Below, one piece after another: positions 1-10,493 of a stretch of DNA of 64,000 nucleotides. A program made the translations under genes and the position numbers. Source of the DNA: Trichomonas vaginalis G3 (taxonomy: Eukaryota > Parabasalia > Trichomonadida > Trichomonadidae). The notes under the pieces are model-generated. The model made no database searches, was not told the origin of the DNA, and was given only the letters and a program-made list of their open reading frames with translations. Positions within the stretch are counted from its first letter, which is position 1. Every line of letters begins with the position of its first letter. Where the stretch lies: positions 7,718,082 through 7,782,081 of the forward strand of contig NC_067207.1 of assembly GCF_026262505.1 (NCBI RefSeq). The letters run 5' to 3'.

Positions 1-730
1 TTATAAGACTCTTCAAAGCATCTGAGTTCAAAACTTTTGTTGTATCTATACTTTGAAGTTCGTTACATACTATAAGTTTCATATTCTCTATTGAAGAGTT
101 AAATTTACCGCAGATGTTTTCTAAGTTTGTCATATTAGGGTTCGAATAGCCCTCTAACAGTTTGCATAAGATATCTGTAAAGAATGTGTTCTTACCTGTT
201 CCTTGTTTTCCAATTATAATGAGAGCAGTTTCATTTTTAGCACTTGGATGTTGTAAGATGTTTGCAAACCAACATAAGATATACTCATAGACTCTTTCGT
301 TTCCATTGCATATAATTTCTTTGACATGGTCTAACCAAGCTTCTATAATATTTCTTTCCATTCTACTTGTTCGTATTTATATCCAGTGAAGATAGAATAG
401 AAGTTTGGAGAAGGTGTATAGAACTTTATACCTCGAACTGAAAAATCTTCTAACTTTGACAATAAGATATCCCAAGCATCTAACATCTTCATGCCAACTT
501 GTACAACTTTTATTTTCTTAAGTTTCTGTCTACATTCTTGTTCTGAAACTATTGTTGCTCTTGTTTGTTAAAGACAACATCCCATTCTTTCATAACATAA
601 CATTCTGGGGCAGAGTCGACATAAATGACTAAACGTTCAAATTCTCGACTGCTTTGTTATAGTCTCGAAATGGACACATATTTCTGAATGTTTGGAAGTC
701 ATAAAAATCTGAAACATCTATTCTGTACAT
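1..730 (-). CDS. D5-like SF3 helicase/primase of Polinton A (cut by window edge)
   Basis: The start codon is at 728-730 and the gene runs off the left edge. The translation includes a Walker A loop of the GKQGTGKNTF type, followed by the acidic NELQS Walker B region, as in superfamily 3 helicases of the poxvirus D5 kind. These hexameric helicases unwind DNA during replication of Polintons and large DNA viruses. Plus-strand homologue: 28284-29519. The start lies a few bases inside the end of the neighbouring minor-capsid-type gene, so the two are tightly packed on the same strand. The fossil frame is not fully open. Confidence 0.75.
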
Positions 731-1560
731 TTTATAAAAATAAAAAAAATATTTTTTTTATTCTTGACTTGTTGTTCTTGAGCTATTTGTTGCATTTGTT
801 GTTCTTGAGCTATTTGTTGTTGAAGTTGTTCTTGTAATACAATACTTTCACCAGTTGCATCTTCCAATTCGAAACTTTCTGCCGTCATTGACAAATACAT
901 AGGACATAAAAGTTTTACAGGAACAAAGTTTGCGTCAACTAAGGTTAAGTTTATGTTTGCTAAAGTGTTTGAGTTTACTAAAGCTGAAAACTCTGCATTC
1001 GAATGAACAATAGGCAAACCAGCAGAGAATGTGTTATTTATACGCATAAGTATCTTTTGGTCATAGTAGTTTCTGTCGACATTCGAATAACACTTTGAAC
1101 CTAAGTTTGAAACAATATATAAAATAGGTGTACTTAAAGTCAATGGAACAGACAAACCTTGTATGACACCTTTTCCTGTTATAGGAAATTGTTGGTAGTA
1201 AAAACCAGATATAAGTTTTGTATTATAGCTCATATTGTTTATAGTAAACTCAGTCGGACATCCAAACATAATGAAACCTGCTCTAGTTGCAGCACATGTT
1301 ACACCCGTACTTAAAGTATTAAATAAGTCAACAAAACCTGTTGGTGGTATATCTGAGTAAGTATCTTCAAAGGAGTATTTTTTACCATTCACAACAATAA
1401 AATCTTCTGGTGTCAAAAGAGCAAAACAAGCTTTAGTCGTCATTGTGTTTAAGGTTAGTTTACAATATCGTCCTTGAGGACTTTGTAAGTTTGTTGTTAT
1501 AGAATTATATGACTCAGGGTTTTTAGTCGTAATAGTATAAACCATTATGTCTTCTGCCAT
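718..1560 (-). CDS. Minor capsid-type protein of Polinton A, 280 aa
   Basis: An open frame of 280 residues, rich in beta-prone segments and ending in a Gln/Glu-rich tail (repeated AQEQQ-like units around residues 240-265). It sits between a small conserved gene and the helicase, as its homologue does at 27435-28251 in Polinton B. Sequence patterns (an SVP/LxxxTPILYI-like core and a late NLTLVDANFVPV segment) resemble the 18103-18879 protein of element D, which has NLKDMQFRLVDFQGEPV at the same relative place. I infer a capsid-associated protein, possibly penton-like, but the exact role is not shown by the sequence. The ATG follows a TAAGTAA stretch also found before other genes here. Confidence 0.6.
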   Translation of the reverse strand: MAEDIMVYTITTKNPESYNSITTNLQSPQGRYCKLTLNTMTTKACFALLTPEDFIVVNGKKYSFEDTYSDIPPTGFVDLFNTLSTGVTCAATRAGFIMFGCPTEFTINNMSYNTKLISGFYYQQFPITGKGVIQGLSVPLTLSTPILYIVSNLGSKCYSNVDRNYYDQKILMRINNTFSAGLPIVHSNAEFSALVNSNTLANINLTLVDANFVPVKLLCPMYLSMTAESFELEDATGESIVLQEQLQQQIAQEQQMQQIAQEQQVKNKKNIFFIFIKCTE

Positions 1561-1624
1561 TTACTTAGCAAATAAATTTTAATGAAATGTTGTGGTCGTC
1601 AAATATTTTTATACGTCTGGGAAA

Positions 1625-2142
1625 CTATACTTTAAGTTCAACGTTTCACCTCCTTTCATAACGTATATCTTGTCAATGACATTATATGAAACACCACAGC
1701 AACTAACGTCGGGTTCTATTTCTTTGATGTTTATATCGTCTGCCTCTGTCAAAAGTTTCAATAGTTCTTTCAAAACTTCATGAGGTGCATGACATATGAG
1801 TTCACTTTTACAGGGTTGTGTTCGACCAAGTTTAACATTATACTAAAGCTTGACAAATCTTCTCCTGAGTTTGAAGTTTGTCTTTCAGTTGTTGGTAGTC
1901 GTTTCGAATATCTGCAACAGAACTTAAGTCTCTGCTAACTTCAGGATATGTTGGTTGTTCTTTTACAGGAACAATTGTTATACCATCTTCGTCTCGTATG
2001 GTTTCCCCACTTCAACATCTCTGTCTTTGACATTGACAATAACACTTTGACTGTTTGTTTGAGTTGGTGAATTTAACTTCACATCTGCCACCGCCATTAA
2101 ACCTTTTGAAACACTTACGCTTCTATTTTTCGGAAATGACAT
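1625..2142 (-). pseudogene. Small conserved Polinton protein (CCG-motif), element A
   Basis: The gene begins MSFPKNRSVSVSKG at 2142 and reads left to about 1625. Its C-terminal part (leucine-rich helix, then an IEPDIACCG-like motif) is recognisable in three places: here, at 26852-27366 in B, and at 19136-19750 in D (DPEIECCGQ). This conservation across diverged elements argues for a real protein, but I do not recognise the family. It is divergent from the plus-strand gene at 2161 with only 18 bp between start codons. The copy here is a fossil with a small number of breaks. Confidence 0.55.
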
Positions 2143-2160
2143 TTTACTTAGAATAAAAAG
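2143..2160. promoter_or_regulatory. 18-bp divergent promoter
   Basis: Only 18 bp separate the start codons of the minus gene at 2142 and the plus gene at 2161. Read leftwards it contains TATTCTAAGTAAAATG; read rightwards, TAGAATAAAAAGATG. The TATTCTA string just before ATG recurs at other Polinton gene starts (24890s, 26840s, 19760s, 44400s). Confidence 0.55.
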
Positions 2161-2580
2161 ATGGACGTATTCGAGTATCTCTTCGAATTGAAGCAGAACA
2201 AAGTTTACACACACAAACAATACAAATACATTGACAGAATAGTTCTTTACACAAACAATGGAAAATGTTATAGAATAGCAATCTTTGCTGAACCAAAATA
2301 TTTTCATAAAGCAAAGAAAGTTGGTATAACTGAAATGGTGAAAGTTCTTGAAGCAGACAAAAATATAACTTCAAAACTTACAGATATTTCTAAAGGTAAG
2401 TTTATAATACAATATTATGTCAAAACTGGCGTACTGTCAATATTTGACGGAGAGAAGTCAGTTCAAGAACAACTTACTGACCTGCTGCCAAAATCTGCTC
2501 GATGGAAGCTGTCGTTATGCCAATCTGAGGAGCCCCAGCAGGTTTCATCGAACGAATCTTCAAAAGAGCATCTTCCGTGA
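2161..2580 (+). CDS. Unknown Polinton protein, 139 aa, opposite strand
   Basis: Starts MDVFEYLFELKQNKVYTHKQ and is alpha/beta in character, with a charged C-terminus. Its last ~100 bases run antisense over the 3' end of the capsid gene (2474-4081), giving convergent overlapping genes. A decayed homologue lies on the opposite strand of Polinton B at 26500-26833, again tail-to-tail with the capsid gene, so the arrangement is conserved. I do not recognise the family. The frame looks open over its length. Confidence 0.55.
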   Translation: MDVFEYLFELKQNKVYTHKQYKYIDRIVLYTNNGKCYRIAIFAEPKYFHKAKKVGITEMVKVLEADKNITSKLTDISKGKFIIQYYVKTGVLSIFDGEKSVQEQLTDLLPKSARWKLSLCQSEEPQQVSSNESSKEHLP

Positions 2581-4081
2581 AAAGTGCTATTGGTTTTGTA
2601 AACTTCTTTGCTTTCAATTCATCTGGACCGTCTCTGTCACCAGTATATTGTATTTGTACAGTACCAACAGTTGAAATACCACCCATAAAGTCTTCTGAGT
2701 CAGCAAATGGAATGCCAAGCCAAAAGTTTGAACGGTCTCCATTTGTATATTGAGTTTTTTGACCTCCTGTATGAGTCCATACTTTCACATATGGCATAAT
2801 AGAACTTTGCATTTCAGGGTTAATGGTTGTTGTGAAGTTGTTGTTAAAGTTCATAGCATCTAATGTCAAGTTGTATGACCTCATATCCTCAACTGTAGAA
2901 TATTCTTCTCTTGGATAATATTTGCCATCTATGTTTATATGATATTTAATACCGGGGTTGTAGAAACAAGAATAGTCATTTATAGTTCGTCTGAACAGTA
3001 CAAACATAGTATCTGCATGTTTCATTGCAGTTGTTAAAGCAATATCTGTTCTTGCACCTGGGTCAGCACTTTGGTTTCCAACTTCACCTGCAAAGTCTTT
3101 GACAGATATTTGGTGTATAGGGAACATAAGTGGAACTGCAATATATTTGGCAGCTAAAGCATTTGAAATATCTGGGTCCAACATATAGACTGCAAGTCTG
3201 CTTTCTATTCTCTTGCATTCAAATTTTTCGCATGTGAACTTAACTGGGTCCCAAGCATTTCCAGCAGCATTGAAATAATAGTTTACTTCAGTGTTGAGGT
3301 TTGAGAAACCAAAGTCTAAGTCAACTTTGTCTTTGCAAAAGTCGGCGAATGACGTTTTATTTGTTCCCACTACTTCTGTAAGAGTGAATGGGTCTTGTGT
3401 TGGTGCAATGACTAAGTTATTTTTGCTTGGAGTAAGTTCAATAGAAATTTTTCCTGCCCAGTTTGGCAAGTATCTTAAAAACCTGAAGATGAGGAAAGAT
3501 GACAAAGGAACTCTAAGTTTCAGTTTTACTTTAGTGACAGCATTTCCATCTGAACCAGAAAGGTTAACATAAACTCCTGGAACGTTAGGGTCAAGTCTTC
3601 TTATTTTCTCAATAGTTGCATACTGGTCTGTTTGTTCTCTAGCTTGTGGTTGTACTGAGTTTCTCAAAGCGAACCATTCATAGTTTGCCCATGTTACTGT
3701 TTGAACTAAGTCAGAGTTAGAATATATCTTATATCCCATGAAAACTTCTGGAGCATATTGGTATCCGACATAGAAAATTCCATTGCAACCTTTCTTGTCA
3801 GACAACTTGGCAGAAGGTTTTATTTCAATGTCTTGTTCCACGTATAAGAATGAGTTGTCAATAGAAATAATGTGAAACCTGTCGCAAGCAATATCTACTG
3901 TTGTTGAAGAACCTTCTCCAAACTCACCTACGTTTCCATAAGAAACAGCAGTTGTATATTCGTAAGTTCCAGGAACTATTTCTGACCTTCTAATGGCATT
4001 GTCGCATTCGTTATACCATTCGGAAACATTTCCGTTCATGGCATCCAAAACTGTTGGCGTTATATTCTGAGCGGCGTACAT
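2474..4081 (-). CDS. Major capsid protein, double-jelly-roll type, 535 aa
   Basis: A single open frame of 535 residues, the usual size for a Polinton major capsid protein. Features of the double-jelly-roll class are visible: an N-terminal YNECDNAIRRSEIVPG-like segment, many short beta-prone stretches, and a central block (about residues 180-215) reading VKLKLRVPLSSFLIFRFLRY then LPN and a basic beta strand, resembling the linker/second jelly roll of Polinton and adenovirus-like capsids. The shell would be built from trimers of this protein. Upstream lies the coiled-coil structural gene, downstream the small opposite-strand gene. Polinton B carries a decayed copy at 24913-26517. The fold call is by pattern reading; a structure prediction would settle it. 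Confidence 0.72.
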   Translation of the reverse strand: MYAAQNITPTVLDAMNGNVSEWYNECDNAIRRSEIVPGTYEYTTAVSYGNVGEFGEGSSTTVDIACDRFHIISIDNSFLYVEQDIEIKPSAKLSDKKGCNGIFYVGYQYAPEVFMGYKIYSNSDLVQTVTWANYEWFALRNSVQPQAREQTDQYATIEKIRRLDPNVPGVYVNLSGSDGNAVTKVKLKLRVPLSSFLIFRFLRYLPNWAGKISIELTPSKNNLVIAPTQDPFTLTEVVGTNKTSFADFCKDKVDLDFGFSNLNTEVNYYFNAAGNAWDPVKFTCEKFECKRIESRLAVYMLDPDISNALAAKYIAVPLMFPIHQISVKDFAGEVGNQSADPGARTDIALTTAMKHADTMFVLFRRTINDYSCFYNPGIKYHINIDGKYYPREEYSTVEDMRSYNLTLDAMNFNNNFTTTINPEMQSSIMPYVKVWTHTGGQKTQYTNGDRSNFWLGIPFADSEDFMGGISTVGTVQIQYTGDRDGPDELKAKKFTKPIALFTEDALLKIRSMKPAGAPQIGITTASIEQILAAGQ

Positions 4082-4113
4082 TTCATATGGGTAAAAATAT
4101 AGAATAGTTGGAT

Positions 4114-7100
4114 TTATATGTCATAATAGAACCCACTCGGACCAAGCTTTACTTTCTTCCTGACTGAGTTTTTAACTCTTCTCTTTCCTTCATTGCCACT
4201 ACTTTCACTAGATGAAGTTACTTCTTCACTATTTTCACTTTGTTCTACTCTTCTTCTTTGGTGTCGCTTTTGGTAACTTGCCCTCTGCTTCAAGTTGTTG
4301 CATCTTTGCCTCATGTTCACCTAGTATGTTGTAAATTTCCCATGTCCTTTTTGCCTTTGGGCTCTGGTCGCCCATCTCAGGTAACCTATATCCTAGAAAG
4401 ATTTTGTCATAGTTTGTATTTGAGTCTTCGCGTATTGTTTGCATGACTCTTTCCTGAGTTTCCGGTTCAAGCTCTTCAAACAGAGCTTGTCCATATGGAA
4501 TAAGCTCGTTTCCAAATATATGTTTTTGTAGCCATTCTGGTTTTCTTTCCATGTTACCAACAATATCTTTTGTGAATGGGAAAGCTTTTACCCAATGTTT
4601 CAGTCTTGCGTCATTTATTTCTGTAGTTGGTTTTATTTTGTCAAGGAACATGTTTTTCAATACTAACATTTCATTTGGTACTGTCCATTTGAGTTTTCTT
4701 AAATATTCATCCCTTCTCGGTTCATTGTCTGCAAAGTAAGTTTTTATGACATTTTGTAAACTTTCGTTTGCAAGGTCATGTACAATAGGTTCTCTTCCTT
4801 CTCTCTCCCTAACTTTCTTTCTAAACTCTTCACCAAATATACCATCTTTATGGTTCTGTGTAGTTCTTTGAGATAAATGTTCTAGAACGTCAGGTGTTAT
4901 ATTTCCATCAGCCATGTTCATTTCATACTGGTCCAAAATATCTGCATCTTTCATATCTTTCAATGGCATTAAAGCCGCGCTGAAAATACCAGCTAAATCT
5001 GGTTCACCATTCACTTCCATTGCGTCTACAACTTCTTGGAATTGTGGTTGTAAGTTTATGAACCACCTATCCGGATTTGCTTTATGACCCCATCTCATTG
5101 TAGTTCCATAGTCTGCAGAAACAAAAGTAGGTTTGTTTCCATATTGGTTAGGTTCTGAATGAACTTTAAACAATGTTTCATTTCTATATGTTTTGTTGAA
5201 ATTTAACCTTTTATTTTCACCGAGTTCAGCCAAAGATTGAACGTTATATGGTCGTAAGTAAAAAGGGTTGTTGTATTTGTGTACATTTTCTTTCAGTACT
5301 TCCATTCTATGCTGAATATTTTCATCTGGTGTTGGAGTCTTTTGTATGTCGGCAAACATTTTTCGATATTCTTCTACCATGTCAGCCGAATTTTTCTTAG
5401 ACTCTTGGAAAGATTCCATATTCACCTCATACTCTTGTTGAGGGTCAAGATTTTTCGGCTGTTCCAAATCTTCATCTAGTTCTGTGAAGTTAGTTTCCAA
5501 AGGAGGGACTTGTTCGTTTCCTTCAGGCTCTTCTAGCTGTTGTTGCTGAACTATTTCTTCCATGTCTGGTTGTATCTGAACTTCTTCCTGTGGAGTTTCT
5601 TGTACCTCATCTGCTGGCATTTCATATATTCCGAGACCGTTTTTAAAAAGTTCCCTATCTAAGTCATCCGGACTCATAAACCTTTCTTCTTTCGTTCCGT
5701 CTCTATTTTTTACGCGTTTCATGAAGAGAGTTGAATTGTCATTTAGCTCTGACACCAAATATCTCGGAGTAAATTCGTTCATGTCATTTGGATGATATGC
5801 TATTAAATCATATCCCTTAGCGAGCTTGTATTTTCCAGGTTTGAAATTATATCCCATTTGGTGCTGAACCATAAAGCTAAATAGGTTCGGGTCAGTATTT
5901 CCTTCCTTGAATTTTCGAATAGCTTCTTTATATCTGTCACTAAAGTCAAGAGTATCTGGGTAACCATAGTCTTCTTTAAGCATTTTTAAGAATTCTTGGT
6001 TTCCTTGTTCTCTACTTCTTTTATGTCCTTGCTCTGTTTGTTGTTGTTGTTGTGCAGGGTTTTGAACTGTTGGTTGCTGTGCTGGTTGTGGAGGTGGTTG
6101 TTGTTGTGGTGCTGGTTGTGGAGGTGGTTGCTGTGCTGGTTGTGGAGGTTGTTGTTGTGCTGGATTTTGAACTGTTGGTTTTGGTTGTTGTTTTGGTGCA
6201 TGCCTGTGTCTGTGTCCATGTGACGATGTAAATGTTTTAGGTAGTCCTGGTGCAGGTGCTTCTCTTGGAGGGTTTGGTGGTATATAAGTTCCACCAGCTG
6301 GCACATATGTTCCATCTGCAGCATAATGTCCTACCTGACTTTTCGTTTTTAAGAAAGCATTTACTAGGTCTGTTTTGGTCTGTTGTAACTCTTTTTCTTG
6401 ACTTTCCACAACAGTTGCTCTAACGGCGTCATAGGCACTTTGAACTGCCTGTCTCGTTGCTGCATCTGTTATTTTCGTCATATTTTGTGCTACTTCTCTT
6501 AACTCTTTGTCGAAACCTTCAGACTTCAGTTTCTTTCCAGATGAGAAGTCGTTCACTAGTTTCACCTTACTATGAAGAGCTTCGAAGGCGTTCTTAAAGT
6601 CAGCATTCATTAAAGCTTCATTTGAACTGTCTTCATCCGCTTGTATTTTTGTCCTTATTGACCCTATAAGTTGGGCTGCTTTGGCGTTGGCTTGGGCATC
6701 TAACCAGTCATTGTTAGCTTTTATATATTCTGCGCTTTTCATTGCCTTTTGCATGGCTGCGTCGTTATTTTTACTTTCTTGTGCTAAGTTTTCATACTGT
6801 ACGGTTTGGTTTTGCAACTGTAAAAGTTTTTCTGCCTTTACATTTGCTTCAACTTCTTTTTATACTCATCGCTATCCATATATGTCTTCAGGGCTTTTTG
6901 TTTTATCTCTTCATCTTTCAGTACTTTATATTGAGTAGTATGGTTTTTCAAATTTAAAACATCTTGTTCCATTTTTGCTACTTCTGCTGCTTTTTCTGAC
7001 ACTTTTTTCGCATATTCCTCTGTACTTAGTTCTTTCAGTTGTTCTTCTTTCTTCTTTTTCTCTACGTTTAACTCATTGAGTTTCTTTGTGTGTCTGTCAT

Positions 7101-7458
7101 ATTCTAGTTTCTTTTCGTTTTCACCTATTTGTTTCTGTTATGTATGTATGTTTGACTTTTTGACATCTGCTATTTGATTTTTGAGTGAACTCAAATTCAT
7201 TTGACTTTGAGGGTTATAAGCTGTTCCGTCTGCAGCTCCACCATAGCCTGCCATTTTCGCTAAAAGTGCCGCTCTTAAACCTCCACTCTGTGCACCAAAA
7301 ACTCGGTTTAAAAGCATAGGATTGCTTGACATTTGTTGCAACATAGTGGGGTCATTCATCATTTGTTGTTGCAACTGTTGTTGTGGTGTCAGTTTTACTA
7401 TTGGATGTTTCAATGCTCTCTTCCTCTTACGTATATTCTTACGTAGCTTACGTGGCAT
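4114..7458 (-). pseudogene. Large basic/coiled-coil, Q/P-rich structural gene region, element A
   Basis: This block starts MPRKLRKNIRKRKRALKHP at 7458, an Arg/Lys-rich head, then Gln/Met-rich sequence, long charged helices, a Pro/Gln low-complexity stretch (around 6040-6190), an HxHRHRHxP patch, a long globular part, and a Ser/Glu plus basic tail near 4117-4260. It is probably one large virion gene (about 1,100 codons) or two adjacent genes; the corresponding block in B (21563-24880) has the same order. A basic head and coiled coils suggest a DNA-binding or scaffold role inside the capsid, but this is inference. As a fossil it carries a few breaks. Confidence 0.6.
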
Positions 7459-7475
7459 TTTAAGTGAAGTTAAAA
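7459..7475 (-). promoter_or_regulatory. Initiator-like promoter of the basic structural gene
   Basis: Read on the minus strand the bases just before the ATG are ACTTCACTTAAA. TCACTT fits the Trichomonas initiator consensus TCA(C/T)(T/A), five to ten bases from the start codon. The same string precedes the homologous gene in B (21551-21562). Confidence 0.5.
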
Positions 7476-7581
7476 AGTGGTTTTTGACAGATGTTTATAT
7501 GACACTTTTTGTTCAGAATAAAAAACTACTCGGTCAAAGTGTTGTCAGTTTTGTAAAATAACCGTCCTATCTTGTTTTAAA

Positions 7582-7695
7582 ATGGAGAAAAGGCTTCTCA
7601 AAGTATACTTCCTTGGAACGCCTGTAACTTTTCCTGTAGCGACGATAGACCCTTACTTGTCCGGACAAAGTTATACTAAACATCTTCAGGGCTAG
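7582..7695 (+). CDS. 37-aa ORF running into the Polinton terminus
   Basis: An ATG at 7582 opens a 37-codon frame (MEKRLLKVYFLGTPVTFPVA then a DPYLSGQSY-like segment) whose stop lies inside the terminal hairpin. It reads outward, opposite to the element's main genes. Polinton B lacks most of this interval next to its left terminus. It may be a start fragment of a longer gene or a small terminal gene; no family is recognised. Confidence 0.3.
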   Translation: MEKRLLKVYFLGTPVTFPVATIDPYLSGQSYTKHLQG

Positions 7696-7740
7696 AGGGC
7701 ACGAAGTGCCTGGAGGCCCCACTACCTTTTTTTTTTTTTT
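7688..7740. repeat. Polinton A terminus with hairpin and T run
   Basis: The terminal sequence contains nested inverted arms (outer GGGCT-type, inner GGCAC/GTGCC) about 33 bp long, then a run of T to 7740. It is the reverse complement of the left terminus of Polinton B (21460-21530) with a few differences, and is in the same sense as B's right terminus at 46904-46951. Confidence 0.8.
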
Positions 7741-7960
7741 AATATCATATTAAAATTAACATCTATATCTATATCAATATCTACACTATAAATTTTTTTA
7801 TTCAATATCATAGATTTCAAAAATTTATTTTAATTTTAAATTAATTTATGGTTTTCATCAAAATTGTTTTTTATTAAAAAGCATGTTTCACAATTTTTAC
7901 GGTTTCTTTCAAAAGTTATAAAAAGAGAGTCAATAAGAAATTTCAACGCTTCAAGAAGGA
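7741..7960. other. A+T-rich flank with no recognised gene
   Basis: Simple A+T-rich sequence outside the Polinton A terminus. I see no convincing gene, hairpin or repeat. Confidence 0.5.
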
Positions 7961-7961
7961 A

Positions 7962-8868
7962 TCAAAGAAATTGACGAAGTTCCAGAATTTTATTCAACAA
8001 TTCTTAATCAATTAACAAAAACTATACCGAAACTTATCTTACCATTGTAATAAACAGAAATTCATCAAAAGTGACAGCTCTCAATTTTTTGACATTTGTA
8101 AATTCTAAATTGAATGAGAAAAATGAAATAATACTAAGCATAATACAATATTCTAGATTTAATTATAATTAGGAAAAAGTTAGTTTTGAGAGTACTTTTC
8201 ATAGGCATATAGAATGAAATCTTCTGAAAAATAATATCACATAAACTCATATTATTTTCTAATATATAACTATTTTATATAAAAATCAAATTCAATGATC
8301 TTAAAAGCGAAGGATAAACCTCAAAATTTACGAATATAATGAGTGGGAATAGGCGTAAAGCAAAAATTGATATTTCATATGGTTTTATGATAGATAAGCA
8401 TTATATTCCCACTCATTATATTCGTAAATTTTGAGGTTTATCCTTCGCTTTTAAGATCATTGAATTTGATTTTTATAGAAAAATAGTTATATATTAGAAA
8501 ATAATATGAGTTTATGTGATATTATTTTTCAGAAGATTTTGTGTTCTTCTTCAAAATTTTATTTTTATTAAAAAGAATCTTTACAAAATATACATTTACT
8601 TTAATTAATATTTAAAAACGTGCTCTATCAAAAGTTCCAAAAATTCAATATTTTAGCTTTTCTGAGGTGTCACTTTTGATGAATTTCTGTTTACAACACA
8701 ATCCAAATCAAATCACATTACATACGGAATAAACATTTAATCTTTTACCATTAAAATTATATTTATATGTTATTTAATTTTTTTACGTCTAAGTTGAATA
8801 GGATAATAGCCGAAGATATAAAGTAACTATAGTTTACAAGCTAATGAACAAATCAGCATTGAAACTAA
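7962..8868 (+). pseudogene. Inverted gene-tail copy 1, interrupted by a MITE
   Basis: The bases at 7962-8043 and 8698-8868 match, in inverted orientation, the continuous stretch 10249-10493. The codons read GIKEIDEVPEFYSTILNQL and onward, a plausible 3' end of an unidentified protein gene. In this copy a MITE (8044-8697) splits the sequence just after the codons for the C-terminal leucine/proline region. The 10.4-kb copy shows the uninterrupted site. Not long enough to identify the parent gene. Confidence 0.5.
8044..8697. mobile_element. MITE 1 (about 650 bp, palindromic interior)
   Basis: The termini are inverted: ACAGAAATTCATCAAAAG and GTGACA at the left, its complement at the right. The interior is a large imperfect palindrome: about 145 bp around 8190-8345 returns inverted around 8400-8545. 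It has no transposase. It is inserted in a gene-tail fragment whose empty version is visible at about 10408. A related, longer copy lies at 47057-47975 in the opposite orientation. The terminal motif AAAAGTGACA is shared with two other elements in this window. Confidence 0.75.
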
Positions 8869-8870
8869 AA

Positions 8871-10019
8871 AATAACGTATTTGAATAATTTCGTAAAAAA
8901 TTAGAATTACTCGATATTAAGCATATTGCTTTTCTATCATATATGCTTATATTCTACAATAGTGTTACCAAACATCGGGCAACATCATACGTATAATACA
9001 ACTTTTTAATACTTGAACGTCAATTTGACAGACTCAAGTTTCGAATTAGAGACCAACTTTCATCAGCATAGTATATGTGCGCAAACTACTGCATAATGGT
9101 ATGCTTATCTTTTCATTTTAAAAAATAACGTATTTGAATAATTTCGTAAAAAATTAGAATTACTCGATATTAAGCATATTGCTTTTCTATCATATATGCT
9201 TATATTCTACAATAGTGTTACCAAACATCGGGCAACATCATACGTATAATACAACTTTTTAATACTTGAACGTCAATTTGACAGACTCAAGTTTCGAATT
9301 AGAGACCAACTTTCATCAGCATAGTATATGTGCGCAAACTACTGCATAATGGTATGCTTATCTTTTCATTTTAAAAAATAACGTATTTGAATAATTTCGT
9401 AAAAAATTAGAATTACTCGATATTAAGCATATTGCTTTTCTATCATATATGCTTATATTCTACAATAGTGTTACCAAACATCGGGCAACATCATACGTAT
9501 AATACAACTTTTTAATACTTGAACGTCAATTTGACAGACTCAAGTTTCGAATTAGAGACCAACTTTCATCAGCATAGTATATGTGCGCAAACTACTGCAT
9601 AATGGTATGCTTATCTTTTCATTTTAAAAAATAACGTATTTGAATAATTTCGTAAAAAATTAGAATTACTCGATATTAAGCATATTGCTTTTCTATCATA
9701 TATGCTTATATTCTACAATAGTGTTACCAAACATCGGGCAACATCATACGTATAATACAACTTTTTAATACTTGAACGTCAATTTGACAGACTCAAGTTT
9801 CGAATTAGAGACCAACTTTCATCAGCATAGTATATGTGCGCAAACTACTGCATAATGGTATGCTTATCTTTTCATTTTAAAAAATAACGTATTTGAATAA
9901 TTTCGTAAAAAATTAGAATTACTCGATATTAAGCATATTGCTTTTCTATCATATATGCTTATATTCTACAATAGTGTTACCAAACATCGGGCAACATCAT
10001 ACGTATAATACAACTTTTT
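8871..10019 (+). repeat. 253-bp tandem array, about 4.5 copies
   Basis: Units begin at 8871, 9124, 9377, 9630 and 9883, giving a period of exactly 253 bp; the fifth is partial and breaks off near 10019. The copies are almost identical, so the array is recently expanded or homogenised. It has no open frame of note and lies between the two inverted gene-tail copies. Confidence 0.9.
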
Positions 10020-10248
10020 CGTACTTCTTTATCGAATTTAAATAGAACTAAGTTTTTATTTTAAATAAAAGAGAAATAATTCTAATTTATAATCTCATTA
10101 TTAATTTATTCTCATTTTAATATTTCATCGATTTTTTATTATCGATATTCAATACAAATGAATTCATATTATAATAGTATCTAGTATAACTAGGTATTCT
10201 ATCACAGTATTTCTTCAATTTATTATAATATTTCAGCATTTTTAGTTT
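10020..10248. other. A+T-rich sequence without gene
   Basis: Plain A+T-rich DNA between the tandem array and the second gene-tail copy. Nothing recognised. Confidence 0.5.
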
Positions 10249-10493
10249 CAATGCTGATTTGTTCATTAGCTTGTAAACTATAGTTACTTTATATCTTCGG
10301 CTATTATCCTATTCAACTTAGACGTAAAAAAATTAAATAACGTATAAATATAATTTTAATGGTAAAAGATTAAATGTTTATTCCGTATGTAATGTGATTT
10401 GATTTGGATGGTAAGATAAGTTTCGGTATAGTTTTTGTTAATTGATTAAGAATTGTTGAATAAAATTCTGGAACTTCGTCAATTTCTTTGATT
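10249..10493 (-). pseudogene. Inverted gene-tail copy 2 (uninterrupted)
   Basis: On the minus strand this reads GIKEIDEVPEFYSTILNQL followed by a short tail and a stop (near 10376), then 3' flank. It is the inverted partner of 7962-8868 and preserves the site without the MITE. An in-frame stop lies shortly upstream, so only the gene's 3' end is present. The two copies flank the 253-bp array as long inverted repeats. Confidence 0.55.

Larger units (their letters stand above)
1..7740 (-). mobile_element. Polinton/Maverick A, terminal 7.7 kb in window
   Basis: This is one end of a Polinton whose main genes read leftwards. The terminus is at 7688-7740: a GC-rich hairpin followed by a T run, matching both ends of Polinton B. 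Going inward from it are a basic/coiled-coil structural gene, a major-capsid-type gene, small conserved genes, a minor-capsid-type gene and a D5-like helicase cut off by the window edge. The same gene order is present in Polinton B from 21460 on the plus strand, and the two are clearly close relatives at the nucleotide level. The visible part is mostly open, with a handful of breaks at most, so it is younger or better preserved than B. The other end and the target-site duplication are outside the window. Confidence 0.88.

Noticed and set aside
5996-6223. Trp/Leu/Cys-rich plus-strand frame opposite the Pro/Gln tract
   Set aside because: It is the antisense reading of the low-complexity Pro/Gln coding region; the same shadow exists at 22794-23000.
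8871-10019. CRISPR or gene array in the 253-bp repeats
   Set aside because: Plain tandem duplication without spacers or open frames.
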